Source: Deltaproteobacteria bacterium Ga0077550 (GTDB lineage Bacteria; Myxococcota_A; Polyangia; Nannocystales; Nannocystaceae). From it: a stretch of DNA of 53,228 nucleotides. Under the pieces are notes generated by a model. That model saw only the letters and a list, made by a program, of their open reading frames with translations, was not told the DNA's origin and did not search any database. Shown here one piece after another: positions 41,462-49,302 of this stretch. Made by a program: the position numbers and the translations under genes. The stretch covers positions 1 to 53,228 of the forward strand of contig LNFB01000392.1 in the NCBI GenBank assembly GCA_001464385.1, in the 5' to 3' direction. How positions within the stretch are numbered: position 1 is the first letter of the stretch; each line of letters starts with the position of its first letter.

Positions 41462-42373
41462 ATGCCAACCGACGAGGCCCCAATGATGATCCCCCTGCTC
41501 ATCGCCATGTTCGTGGTCGGCGCAGTGATGCTCAGCGGCATCCGAGTGTTCCGCGAGTACGAGCGCGCCGTCATCTTCCGCCTCGGACGCGCCCGCAAGT
41601 CGCTGAGCGGTCCGGGCCTCGTCCTCATGCTGCCGTTGGGGATCGACCGCATGCGCGTCGTCGACACGCGCACCCGCGTGGTGCAGATCCCGCCGCAGGA
41701 GGTCATCACGCAGGACAACATCTCGGTGATGGTCGATGCCGTCGTCTACACGACGGTCGAGTCGCCCATGCACGCGGTGCTCGAGGTCGACCAGTACATG
41801 GCCGCGACCCTGCAGCTCGCGGCGACGACGATGCGAGCGGTGATCGGGCGGATGGATCTCGACGAGATCCTCGCGCATCGCGACCGCGTGAACGACGAGG
41901 TCCGCACCATCCTCGACAGCCGCACCGAGCAGTGGGGTGTCGAGATCTCCGCGGTCGAGCTCAAGGACATCGTGCTGCCGCAGGAGATGAAGCGCGCGCT
42001 CGCCCGTCAGGCCGAGGCCGAGCGCGAGCGACGGGCCAAGGTGATCGCGGCCGAGGGCGAGGTCCAGGCGGCGTCGCGCCTCGCGGAGGCCGCCGACATC
42101 ATCGCGCGCAATCCCTCGGCGATGCAGCTGCGCATGTTCCAGACCCTCACCGAGATCTCGAACGAGCCCGGCTCGAAGATCATCCTGCCGATCCCGATCG
42201 AGCTCCTGAACGGCATGGCGAGCCGCAGCGTGACCGCCGAGCAGGTCACGGGCATCGTGCAGCAGGTGCTGGCCGCGAGCGTGGCGCCAGCGCTTCCGGC
42301 GGCGAGCGCGACCGCGCCGAGCCTCGGCGCGGCCGAAAGGACAGCGCTGGAGTCCGGCGCCACGCGCCGCTGA
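41462..42373 (+). CDS. SPFH/Band 7 (stomatin-like, slipin) protein
   Basis: A 303-residue protein with an N-terminal membrane helix (about 9-26, MIPLLIAMFVVGAVMLSGI) and the SPFH domain: FREYERAVIFRLGR, GPGLVLMLPLGIDRMRVVDT, QDNISVMVDAVVYTTV, then LQLAATTMRAVIGRMDLDEI and VELKDIVLPQEMKRALARQA followed by EAERERRAKVIAAEGE. This is the complete slipin signature. The coiled-coil after residue 180 supports oligomerisation. Members organise membrane microdomains and often work with an NfeD-type protease, which is not present here. ATG at 41462 is used; ATG at 41483 (MMIPLL) is possible. Confidence 0.95.
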   Translation: MPTDEAPMMIPLLIAMFVVGAVMLSGIRVFREYERAVIFRLGRARKSLSGPGLVLMLPLGIDRMRVVDTRTRVVQIPPQEVITQDNISVMVDAVVYTTVESPMHAVLEVDQYMAATLQLAATTMRAVIGRMDLDEILAHRDRVNDEVRTILDSRTEQWGVEISAVELKDIVLPQEMKRALARQAEAERERRAKVIAAEGEVQAASRLAEAADIIARNPSAMQLRMFQTLTEISNEPGSKIILPIPIELLNGMASRSVTAEQVTGIVQQVLAASVAPALPAASATAPSLGAAERTALESGATRR

Positions 42374-42425
42374 GCTCCCGAACACTGGCCGTCGCTGCAG
42401 CGGCGCGCTACTCTCCGCGGGCCCC

Positions 42426-42788
42426 ATGCGGCCCTCGCAGCCAGCCCGTCGCGCGCGCCGACATCTGTGCGCGTGGCGAACCCGATTGGCCGTCGCGCTC
42501 GCGTTCGTCTTCGCCGTGCTCGGCTCTCCGCGCGCGCCGACGCGCGAGACGGAGACCGAGGTCGAGGAGCGCGCCCCGGGGGCCGAGGACGCACCGCTGG
42601 AGACGCTCCACGCGCGCGAGCCCCGGGGTACACGCCTGCGCTTGCGCTCACCGGATCGAACCGACGAGTGGCTCGCACGGCATGGGGACCCCACGACGCG
42701 TGGGCCCGAGGGCGACGTGCCCCGCCCGCGCTGGTCGATGCCGCGGCGCGGACGTGCACCGCCGGCGGACGACGACGCGGCCGCCTGA
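42426..42788 (+). CDS. Small hypothetical protein, possible signal peptide
   Basis: A 120-residue protein with a basic start and one hydrophobic segment (RLAVALAFVFAVLGSPRAPT), followed by an acidic stretch (RETETEVEERAPGAEDAPL) and an Arg/Pro-rich end. Third-position GC is high, and the frame follows the SPFH gene by 52 bases on the same strand. No homologous domain recognised. It may be a small exported protein or an over-called frame; composition after residue 60 is close to that of antisense frames, so I am only moderately confident. Confidence 0.45.
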   Translation: MRPSQPARRARRHLCAWRTRLAVALAFVFAVLGSPRAPTRETETEVEERAPGAEDAPLETLHAREPRGTRLRLRSPDRTDEWLARHGDPTTRGPEGDVPRPRWSMPRRGRAPPADDDAAA

Positions 42789-42927
42789 AGGGCGCACGAC
42801 CCGGTGGAGGACAGCTCCACCTCCCTGCGCGCGCAGCGTTCGGGCGGACGTTCCGCCATCGTTCGCGAGTGCGTGCGGATCCCGAATCCCCGACGAGCGT
42901 CGTTCCCACGGCGCCCGGAGTCCGCCG

Positions 42928-43239
42928 ATGTCGAAGCTCGATCCACGGTTCCTCCTCAACCAGCGCTGTCCATCTCACGCGCAGGGCCGCCACGAAATCC
43001 ACCGCATCGTCGAGGTCGATTGGCACGTCGCCCCGGCCTCCGACGCGTCGGAGCCCAAGGCGTCCGCCGCGGCCACGCGGGCCGTCAGCCTGTCCGCGCT
43101 GGCTGCTGTCTTCGCCACGATCGCGGTGAGCCTCCTCATCGCGAGCGCGGTCGTCGACGAGCTCGCGGGCTGGCTAGCGTTCGCACCGCTGGTGATCTTC
43201 GCGATCTCGCTCGCAGCCCACAGCCGAGGCGCGCGGTAG
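42928..43239 (+). CDS. Small membrane protein with two helices
   Basis: A 103-residue protein: a polar N-terminus (SKLDPRFLLNQRCPSHAQGR, then HEIHRIVEVDWHV) and two hydrophobic helices (about 50-69 and 78-96). The N-terminal cysteine/histidine residues (C14, H17, H22, H25) could bind a metal, but the pattern is not a known zinc ribbon. No family recognised. ATG at 42928 is the best start because the upstream frame is Arg-rich. It lies downstream of the SPFH gene and convergent with the methyltransferase. Confidence 0.6.
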   Translation: MSKLDPRFLLNQRCPSHAQGRHEIHRIVEVDWHVAPASDASEPKASAAATRAVSLSALAAVFATIAVSLLIASAVVDELAGWLAFAPLVIFAISLAAHSRGAR

Positions 43240-43266
43240 CACCACCGCGCGCCGCGTTCCGCCCGC

Positions 43267-44061
43267 TCACGCCTTGGTCGCGCGCGTCAGCAGGTAGTCC
43301 TGCCGGATCGTGTTGTCCTCGAAGTACTCGGCGGTGATCGCCTCGAGTTCGCGGCGCAGCGCCGTCGCACGCGGCGGGTCGCTCTCGTCGAGCGCGGCGA
43401 GCAGGCGCTGCGCCGGGCCCCCCTGCTCCATGAAGACGCGGTAGTGCTGCACGCTCAGCGACTGCAGCCGCATCGTCGCGCGGTCGAACGAGATGCCGCG
43501 CACCGCCGCGCCCAGGCGCTCGCGAACGGTGTGGGGATCGCCCCACGTCGACGGCGGCACCGCATCGGCGGGCGCCGGCGGACCGAAGCGCCCGAGCAGG
43601 TCGAACAGCCGACCGACGAACAGCTCGGGGGGCCACGTCGCGAACGCGATCGTCCCGCCCGGCCGCAGGACCCGGAGCATCTGCGCGATGGCGACGCTCG
43701 GCCGTGGCGCGAACATGTGGCCGAACTGAGAGACCACGACGTCGAACTGTCCGTCGTCGAACGGCAGCGCCTCGGCGTCACCCTCGTGCCAGTCGACCTC
43801 GAGTCCCATGAGGCTCGCGTTGTCCCGGGCGCGCGCGACGAGCTCGGGCGTGAGGTCGACGCCGGTGACGCGGGCTCCCGTGCGCGCGGCCGTCAACGCC
43901 ACCACGCCGGTGCCACACGCGACGTCGAGGACCTTGGTGCCAGACCCGATCCCCGCGAACGCGACCAGGCGCGGCGCGGTGGTGGCGGTGAGGTTCTCGA
44001 ACTGGGCGAAGCCCGCCCACGCCGCCTTCTGATTGGTCTTGAACGTCGCGATCGGATCCAT
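43267..44061 (-). CDS. Class I SAM-dependent methyltransferase
   Basis: A 264-residue enzyme with Rossmann-fold methyltransferase motifs: motif I VLDVACGTGVVALTAARTGA, then VTGVDLTPELVARARDNASL (motif II region) and GDAEALPFDDGQFDVVVSQF (motifs III/IV), followed by LRVLRPGGTIAFATW. It belongs to the UbiE/Methyltransf_11 class; the substrate is not predictable. ATG at 44061 was chosen since the extended frame to 44232 overlaps fdsD. It begins ten bases after the fdsD stop and is almost certainly the last gene of the formate dehydrogenase operon, which is unusual for this cluster. It may modify a small molecule or protein linked to the enzyme, or be unrelated. Confidence 0.9.
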   Translation of the reverse strand: MDPIATFKTNQKAAWAGFAQFENLTATTAPRLVAFAGIGSGTKVLDVACGTGVVALTAARTGARVTGVDLTPELVARARDNASLMGLEVDWHEGDAEALPFDDGQFDVVVSQFGHMFAPRPSVAIAQMLRVLRPGGTIAFATWPPELFVGRLFDLLGRFGPPAPADAVPPSTWGDPHTVRERLGAAVRGISFDRATMRLQSLSVQHYRVFMEQGGPAQRLLAALDESDPPRATALRRELEAITAEYFEDNTIRQDYLLTRATKA

Positions 44062-44071
44062 GCGCCGCATG

Positions 44072-44299
44072 CTACGGCAGGATCTGCGCGCGTCGCTCGA
44101 CAAACGCCTGCCGCACCAGGGGCAGCAGGTCGCCACCGCCGCCGCCGTCGACCAGCGCCACGAGTTCCTTGCGCATGCGCGGCTCCCAGAACCGCCGCAG
44201 GTGCCCCGCGAACCCGTCCAGCGCGGCCGCACGATCGGGATCCGCGTCGAAGAACGCCGCGATCTCGTTCGCCATCTTGGTCAGCTTCTCGAGGTTCAT
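44072..44299 (-). CDS. fdsD: NAD-dependent formate dehydrogenase delta subunit
   Basis: A 75-residue protein starting MNLEKLTKMANEIAAFFDAD, with GHLRRFWEPRMRKELVALVD in the middle. This N-terminal 'L..MANQIA.FF' and 'H...FW.PRMR' pattern is that of FdsD, the small subunit needed for maturation or stability of the FdsABG complex. Its ATG overlaps the fdsA stop (ATGA). The short length is typical. The position directly after fdsA differs from the fdsGBACD order of Cupriavidus, where fdsC lies between. Confidence 0.92.
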   Translation of the reverse strand: MNLEKLTKMANEIAAFFDADPDRAAALDGFAGHLRRFWEPRMRKELVALVDGGGGGDLLPLVRQAFVERRAQILP

Positions 44300-47154
44300 T
44301 CGGCCGCCTCACCCGAGGGGCGCGGGCCGCCGGGCAGCAGGTCGGCCTGCGCGTGGGCGGTCGCGTCGAACTCGCGCTGCCACACCGAGCGCTCGGTGGT
44401 GCGACGCACCTGCACCGCGGTGACCTTGTACTCGGGGCAGTTCGTCGCCCAGTCGGAGTTCTCGGTGGTGACGACGTTCGCGCCCGACTCGGGGTGGTGG
44501 AACGTGGTGTACACGACGCCCGGCTGCACGCGCTCGGTGATCTCGGCCCGCAGCACGGTTTCGCCCGCGCGGCTGGTCACCGCGACCAGATCGCCGTCGG
44601 CGACGCCGCGGAACTCGGCGTCATGGGGGTGGATCTCGAGCACGTCCTCGGGGTGCCAGGTGACGTTCGCGGTGCGCCGCGTCTGCGCGCCGACGTTGTA
44701 CTGCGAGAGGATGCGTCCCGTGGTCAAGATGAGCGGGTAGTCGCGGTTGGTCCGCTCGGTCGTCGGCACGTAGCGCGTGATCACGAAGCGTCCCTTGCCC
44801 CGCACGAACTGCTCGGCGTGCATCACCGGCGTGCCCTCCGGCGCGGCGTCGTTGCACGGCCACTGGATGCTCCCGAGCCGCTCGAGCTTGTCGTAGCTGA
44901 CGCCGTGGAAGGTCGGCGTGAGCGCGGCGATCTCGTCCATGATCTCGCTGGGGTGTGCGTACGGCATGTCGACGCCCATCGCCTGACCGAGCCGCACCGT
45001 GATCTCCCAGTCGGCCAGACCCGCCCGCGGCGGCATCACCTTGCGCACGCGGTTGATGCGGCGCTCGGCGTTGGTGAACGTACCGTCCTTCTCGAGGAAG
45101 GTCGCGCCGGGGAAGAACACGTGGGCGTACTTCGCGGTCTCGACCAAGAAGAGATCCTGGACGATCACGCACTCCATCGACGACAGCGCCCTCAGCACGT
45201 GATGGGTGTCGGGATCGGATTGCGCGATGTCCTCGCCCTGGACGTAGAGCCCCTTGAAGCTGCCGTCCAGCGCGGCATCGAACATGTTGGGGATCCGCAG
45301 GCCCGGCTCGGGTTGGATCTCGACGCCCCACGCGGCGCCGAACAGCGCGCGCACGGCCGGATCCGAGACGTGGCGATAGCCGGGCAGCTCGTGGGGGAAC
45401 GAGCCCATGTCGCACGAACCCTGCACGTTGTTCTGCCCGCGCAGCGGGTTCACGCCGACGCCGGGCCGGCCGATGTTGCCGGTCGCCATCGCGAGGTTCG
45501 CGATGCCCATGACCATCGTCGAGCCCTGGCTGTGCTCGGTGACGCCGAGGCCGTAGTAGATGGCGCCGTTCTTCGCCTGGCCGTAGAGCCGGGCCGCGCC
45601 GCGGATCTGCGCCGCAGGCACGCCGGTGGTCGCCTCGAGCGCCTCGGGCGAGTTCTCGGGCAGCGCGATGAAGGCCTTCCACTTCTCGTACTCGACGAGA
45701 TCGCAGCGCGCCCGGATGTACTCCTCGCGCAGCATGCCCTCGGTCACGATGACGTGGGCCAGGGCGTTGATCACCGCGACGTTGGTGCCCGGCACCAGCT
45801 GCAGGTGATACGCCGCCTCGACGTGGGGCTGGCGCACGAGATCGGTCTGACGCGGATCGATGACGACGAGCCCGGCCCCCTCGCGCAGGCGCTTCTTCAT
45901 GCGCGAGGCGAACACCGGGTGGGCGTCGGTCGGGTTGGCGCCGATGACGACGATGACATCGGCGTGCTCCACCGAGTCGAAGTCCTGGGTGCCCGCCGAC
46001 TCGCCCAGCGTGGTCTTGAGCCCGTAGCCGGTCGGCGAGTGGCAGACCCGCGCGCAGGTGTCGACGTTGTTGTTGCCGAACACCGCGCGCACCAGCTTCT
46101 GGACCAGGTAGGTCTCCTCGTTGGTGCAACGCGACGAGGTGATCGCGCCGATGGACGCCGCACCGTACGTGCCCTGGATCCGCCGCAGCTCCGAGGCCGT
46201 GTACGCGAAGGCCTCCTCCCACGAGACCTCGCGCCACGGGTCTGTGATCCGCGCGCGGATCATCGGCGTCGTGATGCGATCGGGGTGCGTCGCGTATCCC
46301 CAGGCGAAGCGGCCCTTCACGCACGAGTGGCCGTGGTTGGCGCCGCCCTGCTTGTCGGGGACCATGCGCACGACCTCGTTGCCCTTCATCTCGGCGCGGA
46401 ACGAGCAACCGACGCCGCAGTACGCACAGGTCGTGGCGACCACGTGATCGGGCTGGCCGCGCTCCTCGATCGACTTCTCCATCAGCGTCGAGGTGGGACA
46501 CGCCTGCACGCACGCGCCACACGACACGCACTCGGACGACAGGAAGTCGGTGCCGCCGGGCGAGATCTTGGAGTCGAAGCCGCGGCCGAGCACCGTCAGC
46601 GCGAAGGTGCCCTGGACCTCCTCGCACGCCCGCACGCACCGCGAGCACACGATGCACTTGGTCGCGTCGAAGCTGAAGTACGGGTTGCTCTCGTCCTTGG
46701 GCGCCTCGAGGTGGTTCTCGCCGGCGTAGCCGTAGCGGACCTCGCGGAGGCCGACGACGCCGGCCATCTCCTGCAGCTCGCAGTTGCCGTTGGCGGGGCA
46801 GGTGAGGCAGTCGAGCGGGTGGTCGGAGATGTACAGCTCCATCACCCCGCGGCGGAGCGTCGCGAGCTTGGGCGACTGCGTCGTGACCTTCATGCCCGGC
46901 TCGACCAGGGTGGTGCACGAGGCCGGGAAGCCGCGGCGGCCCTCGATCTGGACCAGGCAGAGGCGGCACGAGCCGAAGGCCTCGAGCGAGTCGGTCGCGC
47001 ACAGCTTGGGCACGTTGACGCCGGCCTGCGTCGCGGCGCGCATGACCGAGGTGCCCTCGGGCACGTTCACGGTCACGCCGTCGATCGTGAGGCTGACGCG
47101 CTTGGTCGAGATGCGGATCGGCGTCCCGGGATCGCGCTCGTGGATCGAGTACAT
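44296..47154 (-). CDS. fdsA: NAD-dependent formate dehydrogenase alpha (molybdenum) subunit
   Basis: A 952-residue catalytic subunit oxidising formate to CO2. The N-terminal part holds a [2Fe-2S] set (C52, C63, C66, C80), a H112-C116-C119-C125 [4Fe-4S] site, and two ferredoxin-type sites (C167/170/173/177 and C209/212/215/219). Then CAYCGVGCSF begins the molybdopterin domain with another [4Fe-4S] site (C243, C246, C250, C278). The metal ligand is cysteine C371 in ARVCHSP, next to H372, in place of the selenocysteine of E. coli FdhF. The bis-MGD-binding C-terminal domain follows (PLILTTGRILSQYNVGAQTR). Starts one base after the fdsB stop. Electrons pass to NAD+ via FdsB/FdsG. Confidence 0.97.
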   Translation of the reverse strand: MYSIHERDPGTPIRISTKRVSLTIDGVTVNVPEGTSVMRAATQAGVNVPKLCATDSLEAFGSCRLCLVQIEGRRGFPASCTTLVEPGMKVTTQSPKLATLRRGVMELYISDHPLDCLTCPANGNCELQEMAGVVGLREVRYGYAGENHLEAPKDESNPYFSFDATKCIVCSRCVRACEEVQGTFALTVLGRGFDSKISPGGTDFLSSECVSCGACVQACPTSTLMEKSIEERGQPDHVVATTCAYCGVGCSFRAEMKGNEVVRMVPDKQGGANHGHSCVKGRFAWGYATHPDRITTPMIRARITDPWREVSWEEAFAYTASELRRIQGTYGAASIGAITSSRCTNEETYLVQKLVRAVFGNNNVDTCARVCHSPTGYGLKTTLGESAGTQDFDSVEHADVIVVIGANPTDAHPVFASRMKKRLREGAGLVVIDPRQTDLVRQPHVEAAYHLQLVPGTNVAVINALAHVIVTEGMLREEYIRARCDLVEYEKWKAFIALPENSPEALEATTGVPAAQIRGAARLYGQAKNGAIYYGLGVTEHSQGSTMVMGIANLAMATGNIGRPGVGVNPLRGQNNVQGSCDMGSFPHELPGYRHVSDPAVRALFGAAWGVEIQPEPGLRIPNMFDAALDGSFKGLYVQGEDIAQSDPDTHHVLRALSSMECVIVQDLFLVETAKYAHVFFPGATFLEKDGTFTNAERRINRVRKVMPPRAGLADWEITVRLGQAMGVDMPYAHPSEIMDEIAALTPTFHGVSYDKLERLGSIQWPCNDAAPEGTPVMHAEQFVRGKGRFVITRYVPTTERTNRDYPLILTTGRILSQYNVGAQTRRTANVTWHPEDVLEIHPHDAEFRGVADGDLVAVTSRAGETVLRAEITERVQPGVVYTTFHHPESGANVVTTENSDWATNCPEYKVTAVQVRRTTERSVWQREFDATAHAQADLLPGGPRPSGEAAE

Positions 47155-47155
47155 G

Positions 47156-48712
47156 TCAGTGGCCTCCGTGTGCGGCGGCGGTGATGCCGAAGTCGGCGGG
47201 GAAGTGTTCGAGCGCGCTGCGGACCGGGTACGGCGTCATGCCGCCCAGCGCGCACAGCGACGCGTGCTCCATCGTGTCGCAGAGGTCGCGCAGCACCGCG
47301 AGCTGCAGCCGCGGGCGATCCCCGGCGAGCAGCCGATCGATGACCTCGACGCCGCGCGTGGAACCGATGCGGCATGGTGTGCACTTGCCGCACGACTCGA
47401 TCGCGCAGAACTCGAGGGCGTAGCGCGCCATCTTGGCCATGTCGACGGTGTCGTCGAACACCACGATGCCGCCGTGGCCGACGATCGCCCCCTTGGCCAC
47501 GAACGCCTCGTAGTCCAGCGGCAGATCGAAGTCCGACGCCGGCACGAAGGCGCCCAGCGGCCCGCCGACCTGCACCGCGCGGATCGGTCGGCCGCTCGCC
47601 GAGCCGCCGCCGTACTCGTACAGCAGCTCGCGCAGCGTGACGCCGAAGGCGAGCTCGACCAGGCCACCGCGGGCGATGTTGCCGGCGAGCTGGAACGCCA
47701 GCGTGCCGCGCGAGCGCCCGGCCCCGAAGTCGCGGTAGTACGCCGCGCCGCGATCGAGGATGATCGGCACGGACGCCAGCGTGACGACGTTGTTGAGCGC
47801 GGTCGGCTTGCCGAACAGGCCAGCCACCGCCGGCACCGGCGGCCGATACCGCACGATGCCGCGCTTGCCCTCGAGGCTCTCGAGCAGCGCGGTCTCCTCG
47901 CCGCACACGTAGCTGCCGGCGCCGATGCGGACCTCGAGCTCGAAGCGACGGCCGCTGCCGAGCACGTCGGGCCCCAGCACCCCAGCGGCGCGCGCCGCCG
48001 CGATCGCCTGGTCGAGCGCGACCGCGGCATCGGGGTACTCGGAGCGCAGGTAGATGTAGCCCTGCGTCGCGCCGGTGGCGAGGCCGGCGATGATCATGCC
48101 CTCGACGAGCACGAGCGGATCGCCCTCCATCACCATGCGATCGGAGAAGGTGCCCGAGTCGCCCTCGTCGGCGTTGCACACCACGTATTTCTGGTCGGCC
48201 GCGGTGTCGAGCACCGTCTTCCACTTGATGCCGGTGGGGAACGCCGCGCCGCCGCGACCGCGCAGACCCGACGCCAGGATGGCCTCGACGATCTGCGCCG
48301 GCTCGAGCGCGAGCGCGGCCCGCAGGCCCCGCAGGCCGCCGTGGGCCTCGTAGTCGGCGAGGCTCACCGGATCGATGAGGCCCACCCGCGCGAACGTCAG
48401 CCGCTGCTGCTTCGCGAAGTAGGGGATCGACTCGGTCGCGCCGTGCCGCAGCGGGTGATCGCCGCCGGCGAGGAACCCCGCGGCGAACAGCGAGGGCACG
48501 TCGTCGACGCCGACCGGCCCATAGGCGATCCGACCGGCGTCGGTGGCGACCTCGATCAGTGGCTCGAGCCACAGCATGCCGCGCGAGCCGTTGCGGACGA
48601 TGCGGAGCTCGACGCCGCGCGCCGCAGCGTGGGCGGCGAGCGCCTCGGCGACATCGTCCGCGCCGACCGATCTCGCCGACGCGTCGCGGGGGACGTACAC
48701 GGTGGCGCTCAT
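47156..48712 (-). CDS. fdsB: NAD-dependent formate dehydrogenase beta subunit (FMN/NADH site)
   Basis: A 518-residue NuoF-like flavoprotein. The N-terminal region (about 1-100) resembles the thioredoxin-like extension of FdsB. The FMN/NAD site motifs are GLRGRGGAAFPTGIKW (149-164), NADEGDSGTFSDR (180-192) and YIYLRSEYP. A [4Fe-4S] site is formed by C441, C444, C447 (ESCGKCTPCRIGS) and C487. It accepts electrons from FdsA and reduces NAD+. ATG at 48712 overlaps the fdsG stop (ATGA). The frame continues upstream to 49384, but that part is antisense-like and overlaps fdsG. Confidence 0.97.
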   Translation of the reverse strand: MSATVYVPRDASARSVGADDVAEALAAHAAARGVELRIVRNGSRGMLWLEPLIEVATDAGRIAYGPVGVDDVPSLFAAGFLAGGDHPLRHGATESIPYFAKQQRLTFARVGLIDPVSLADYEAHGGLRGLRAALALEPAQIVEAILASGLRGRGGAAFPTGIKWKTVLDTAADQKYVVCNADEGDSGTFSDRMVMEGDPLVLVEGMIIAGLATGATQGYIYLRSEYPDAAVALDQAIAAARAAGVLGPDVLGSGRRFELEVRIGAGSYVCGEETALLESLEGKRGIVRYRPPVPAVAGLFGKPTALNNVVTLASVPIILDRGAAYYRDFGAGRSRGTLAFQLAGNIARGGLVELAFGVTLRELLYEYGGGSASGRPIRAVQVGGPLGAFVPASDFDLPLDYEAFVAKGAIVGHGGIVVFDDTVDMAKMARYALEFCAIESCGKCTPCRIGSTRGVEVIDRLLAGDRPRLQLAVLRDLCDTMEHASLCALGGMTPYPVRSALEHFPADFGITAAAHGGH

Positions 48713-49239
48713 GCCGTCGGCTCCACCTTCGTCGCCGGCACGGCGAGCAAGCGATCGAGGCGCGCCGCGTCGAGCCGACCATGCAGGCGCCCATCGATCG
48801 TGCACGCCGGCGCGCACGCACAGTTGCCGAGGCAGTACACCGGCTCGAGCGTGACCGCGCCGTCGCTGCGCGTCTCGTGGAAGTCGACGCCGAGGGTCGC
48901 CCGCAGGTGGGCGGCCAGCGCGTCGGCGCCCATCGCCTGACAGGCCTCGGCGCGGCAGAGCTTCACGACGCAGCGGCCGGGCGGGGCGCTGCGGAAGTCG
49001 TGGTAGAACGAGATCACCCCGGCCACCTCGGCGCGCGAGAGGTTGAGCGCGTCGGCGACCGGCGGGACGACCTCCGTCGGGACCCAGCCCAGCTCGCGCT
49101 GGATCGCGTGCAGGATCGGGAGCAGCGCCCCGGGCAGGTGGGCACAGGCCGTCAGGGCGCGTTCGATCGCGCCGGCGAGGTCGGTGGACGATGGCGTGTC
49201 GCTCGGCGGATGCACGCGAGAGCTCGCTGCTCGGATCAC
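48709..49239 (-). CDS. fdsG: NAD-dependent formate dehydrogenase gamma subunit
   Basis: A 176-residue NuoE-like subunit with one [2Fe-2S] cluster: C95 and C100 (KLCRAEACQAMGADAL) and C136 and C140 (VYCLGNCACAPACTIDG). The helical N-terminal domain has LPILHAIQRELGWVPTEVVP and VAGVISFYHDFR, as in FdsG/HoxE/NuoE. The GTG at 49239 is the only start in frame giving the normal length. First gene of the fds operon; the divergent metalloprotease begins 63 bases away, so both promoters must lie in this short gap. Confidence 0.95.
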   Translation of the reverse strand: MIRAASSRVHPPSDTPSSTDLAGAIERALTACAHLPGALLPILHAIQRELGWVPTEVVPPVADALNLSRAEVAGVISFYHDFRSAPPGRCVVKLCRAEACQAMGADALAAHLRATLGVDFHETRSDGAVTLEPVYCLGNCACAPACTIDGRLHGRLDAARLDRLLAVPATKVEPTA

Positions 49240-49302
49240 GCGGCATCGTACCGCCAAAGCCCGCAGGCAAGCCAGTTGCGCGAGGGGACGACGGCTGCGA
49301 CC

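Noticed and set aside
43444..47184. Open frame of 1246 codons on the + strand opposite fdsA
   Set aside because: It is antisense to a gene with complete cofactor motifs; its product is Arg/Ala/His-rich low-complexity sequence without a domain, which is usual for antisense frames in high-GC coding DNA.
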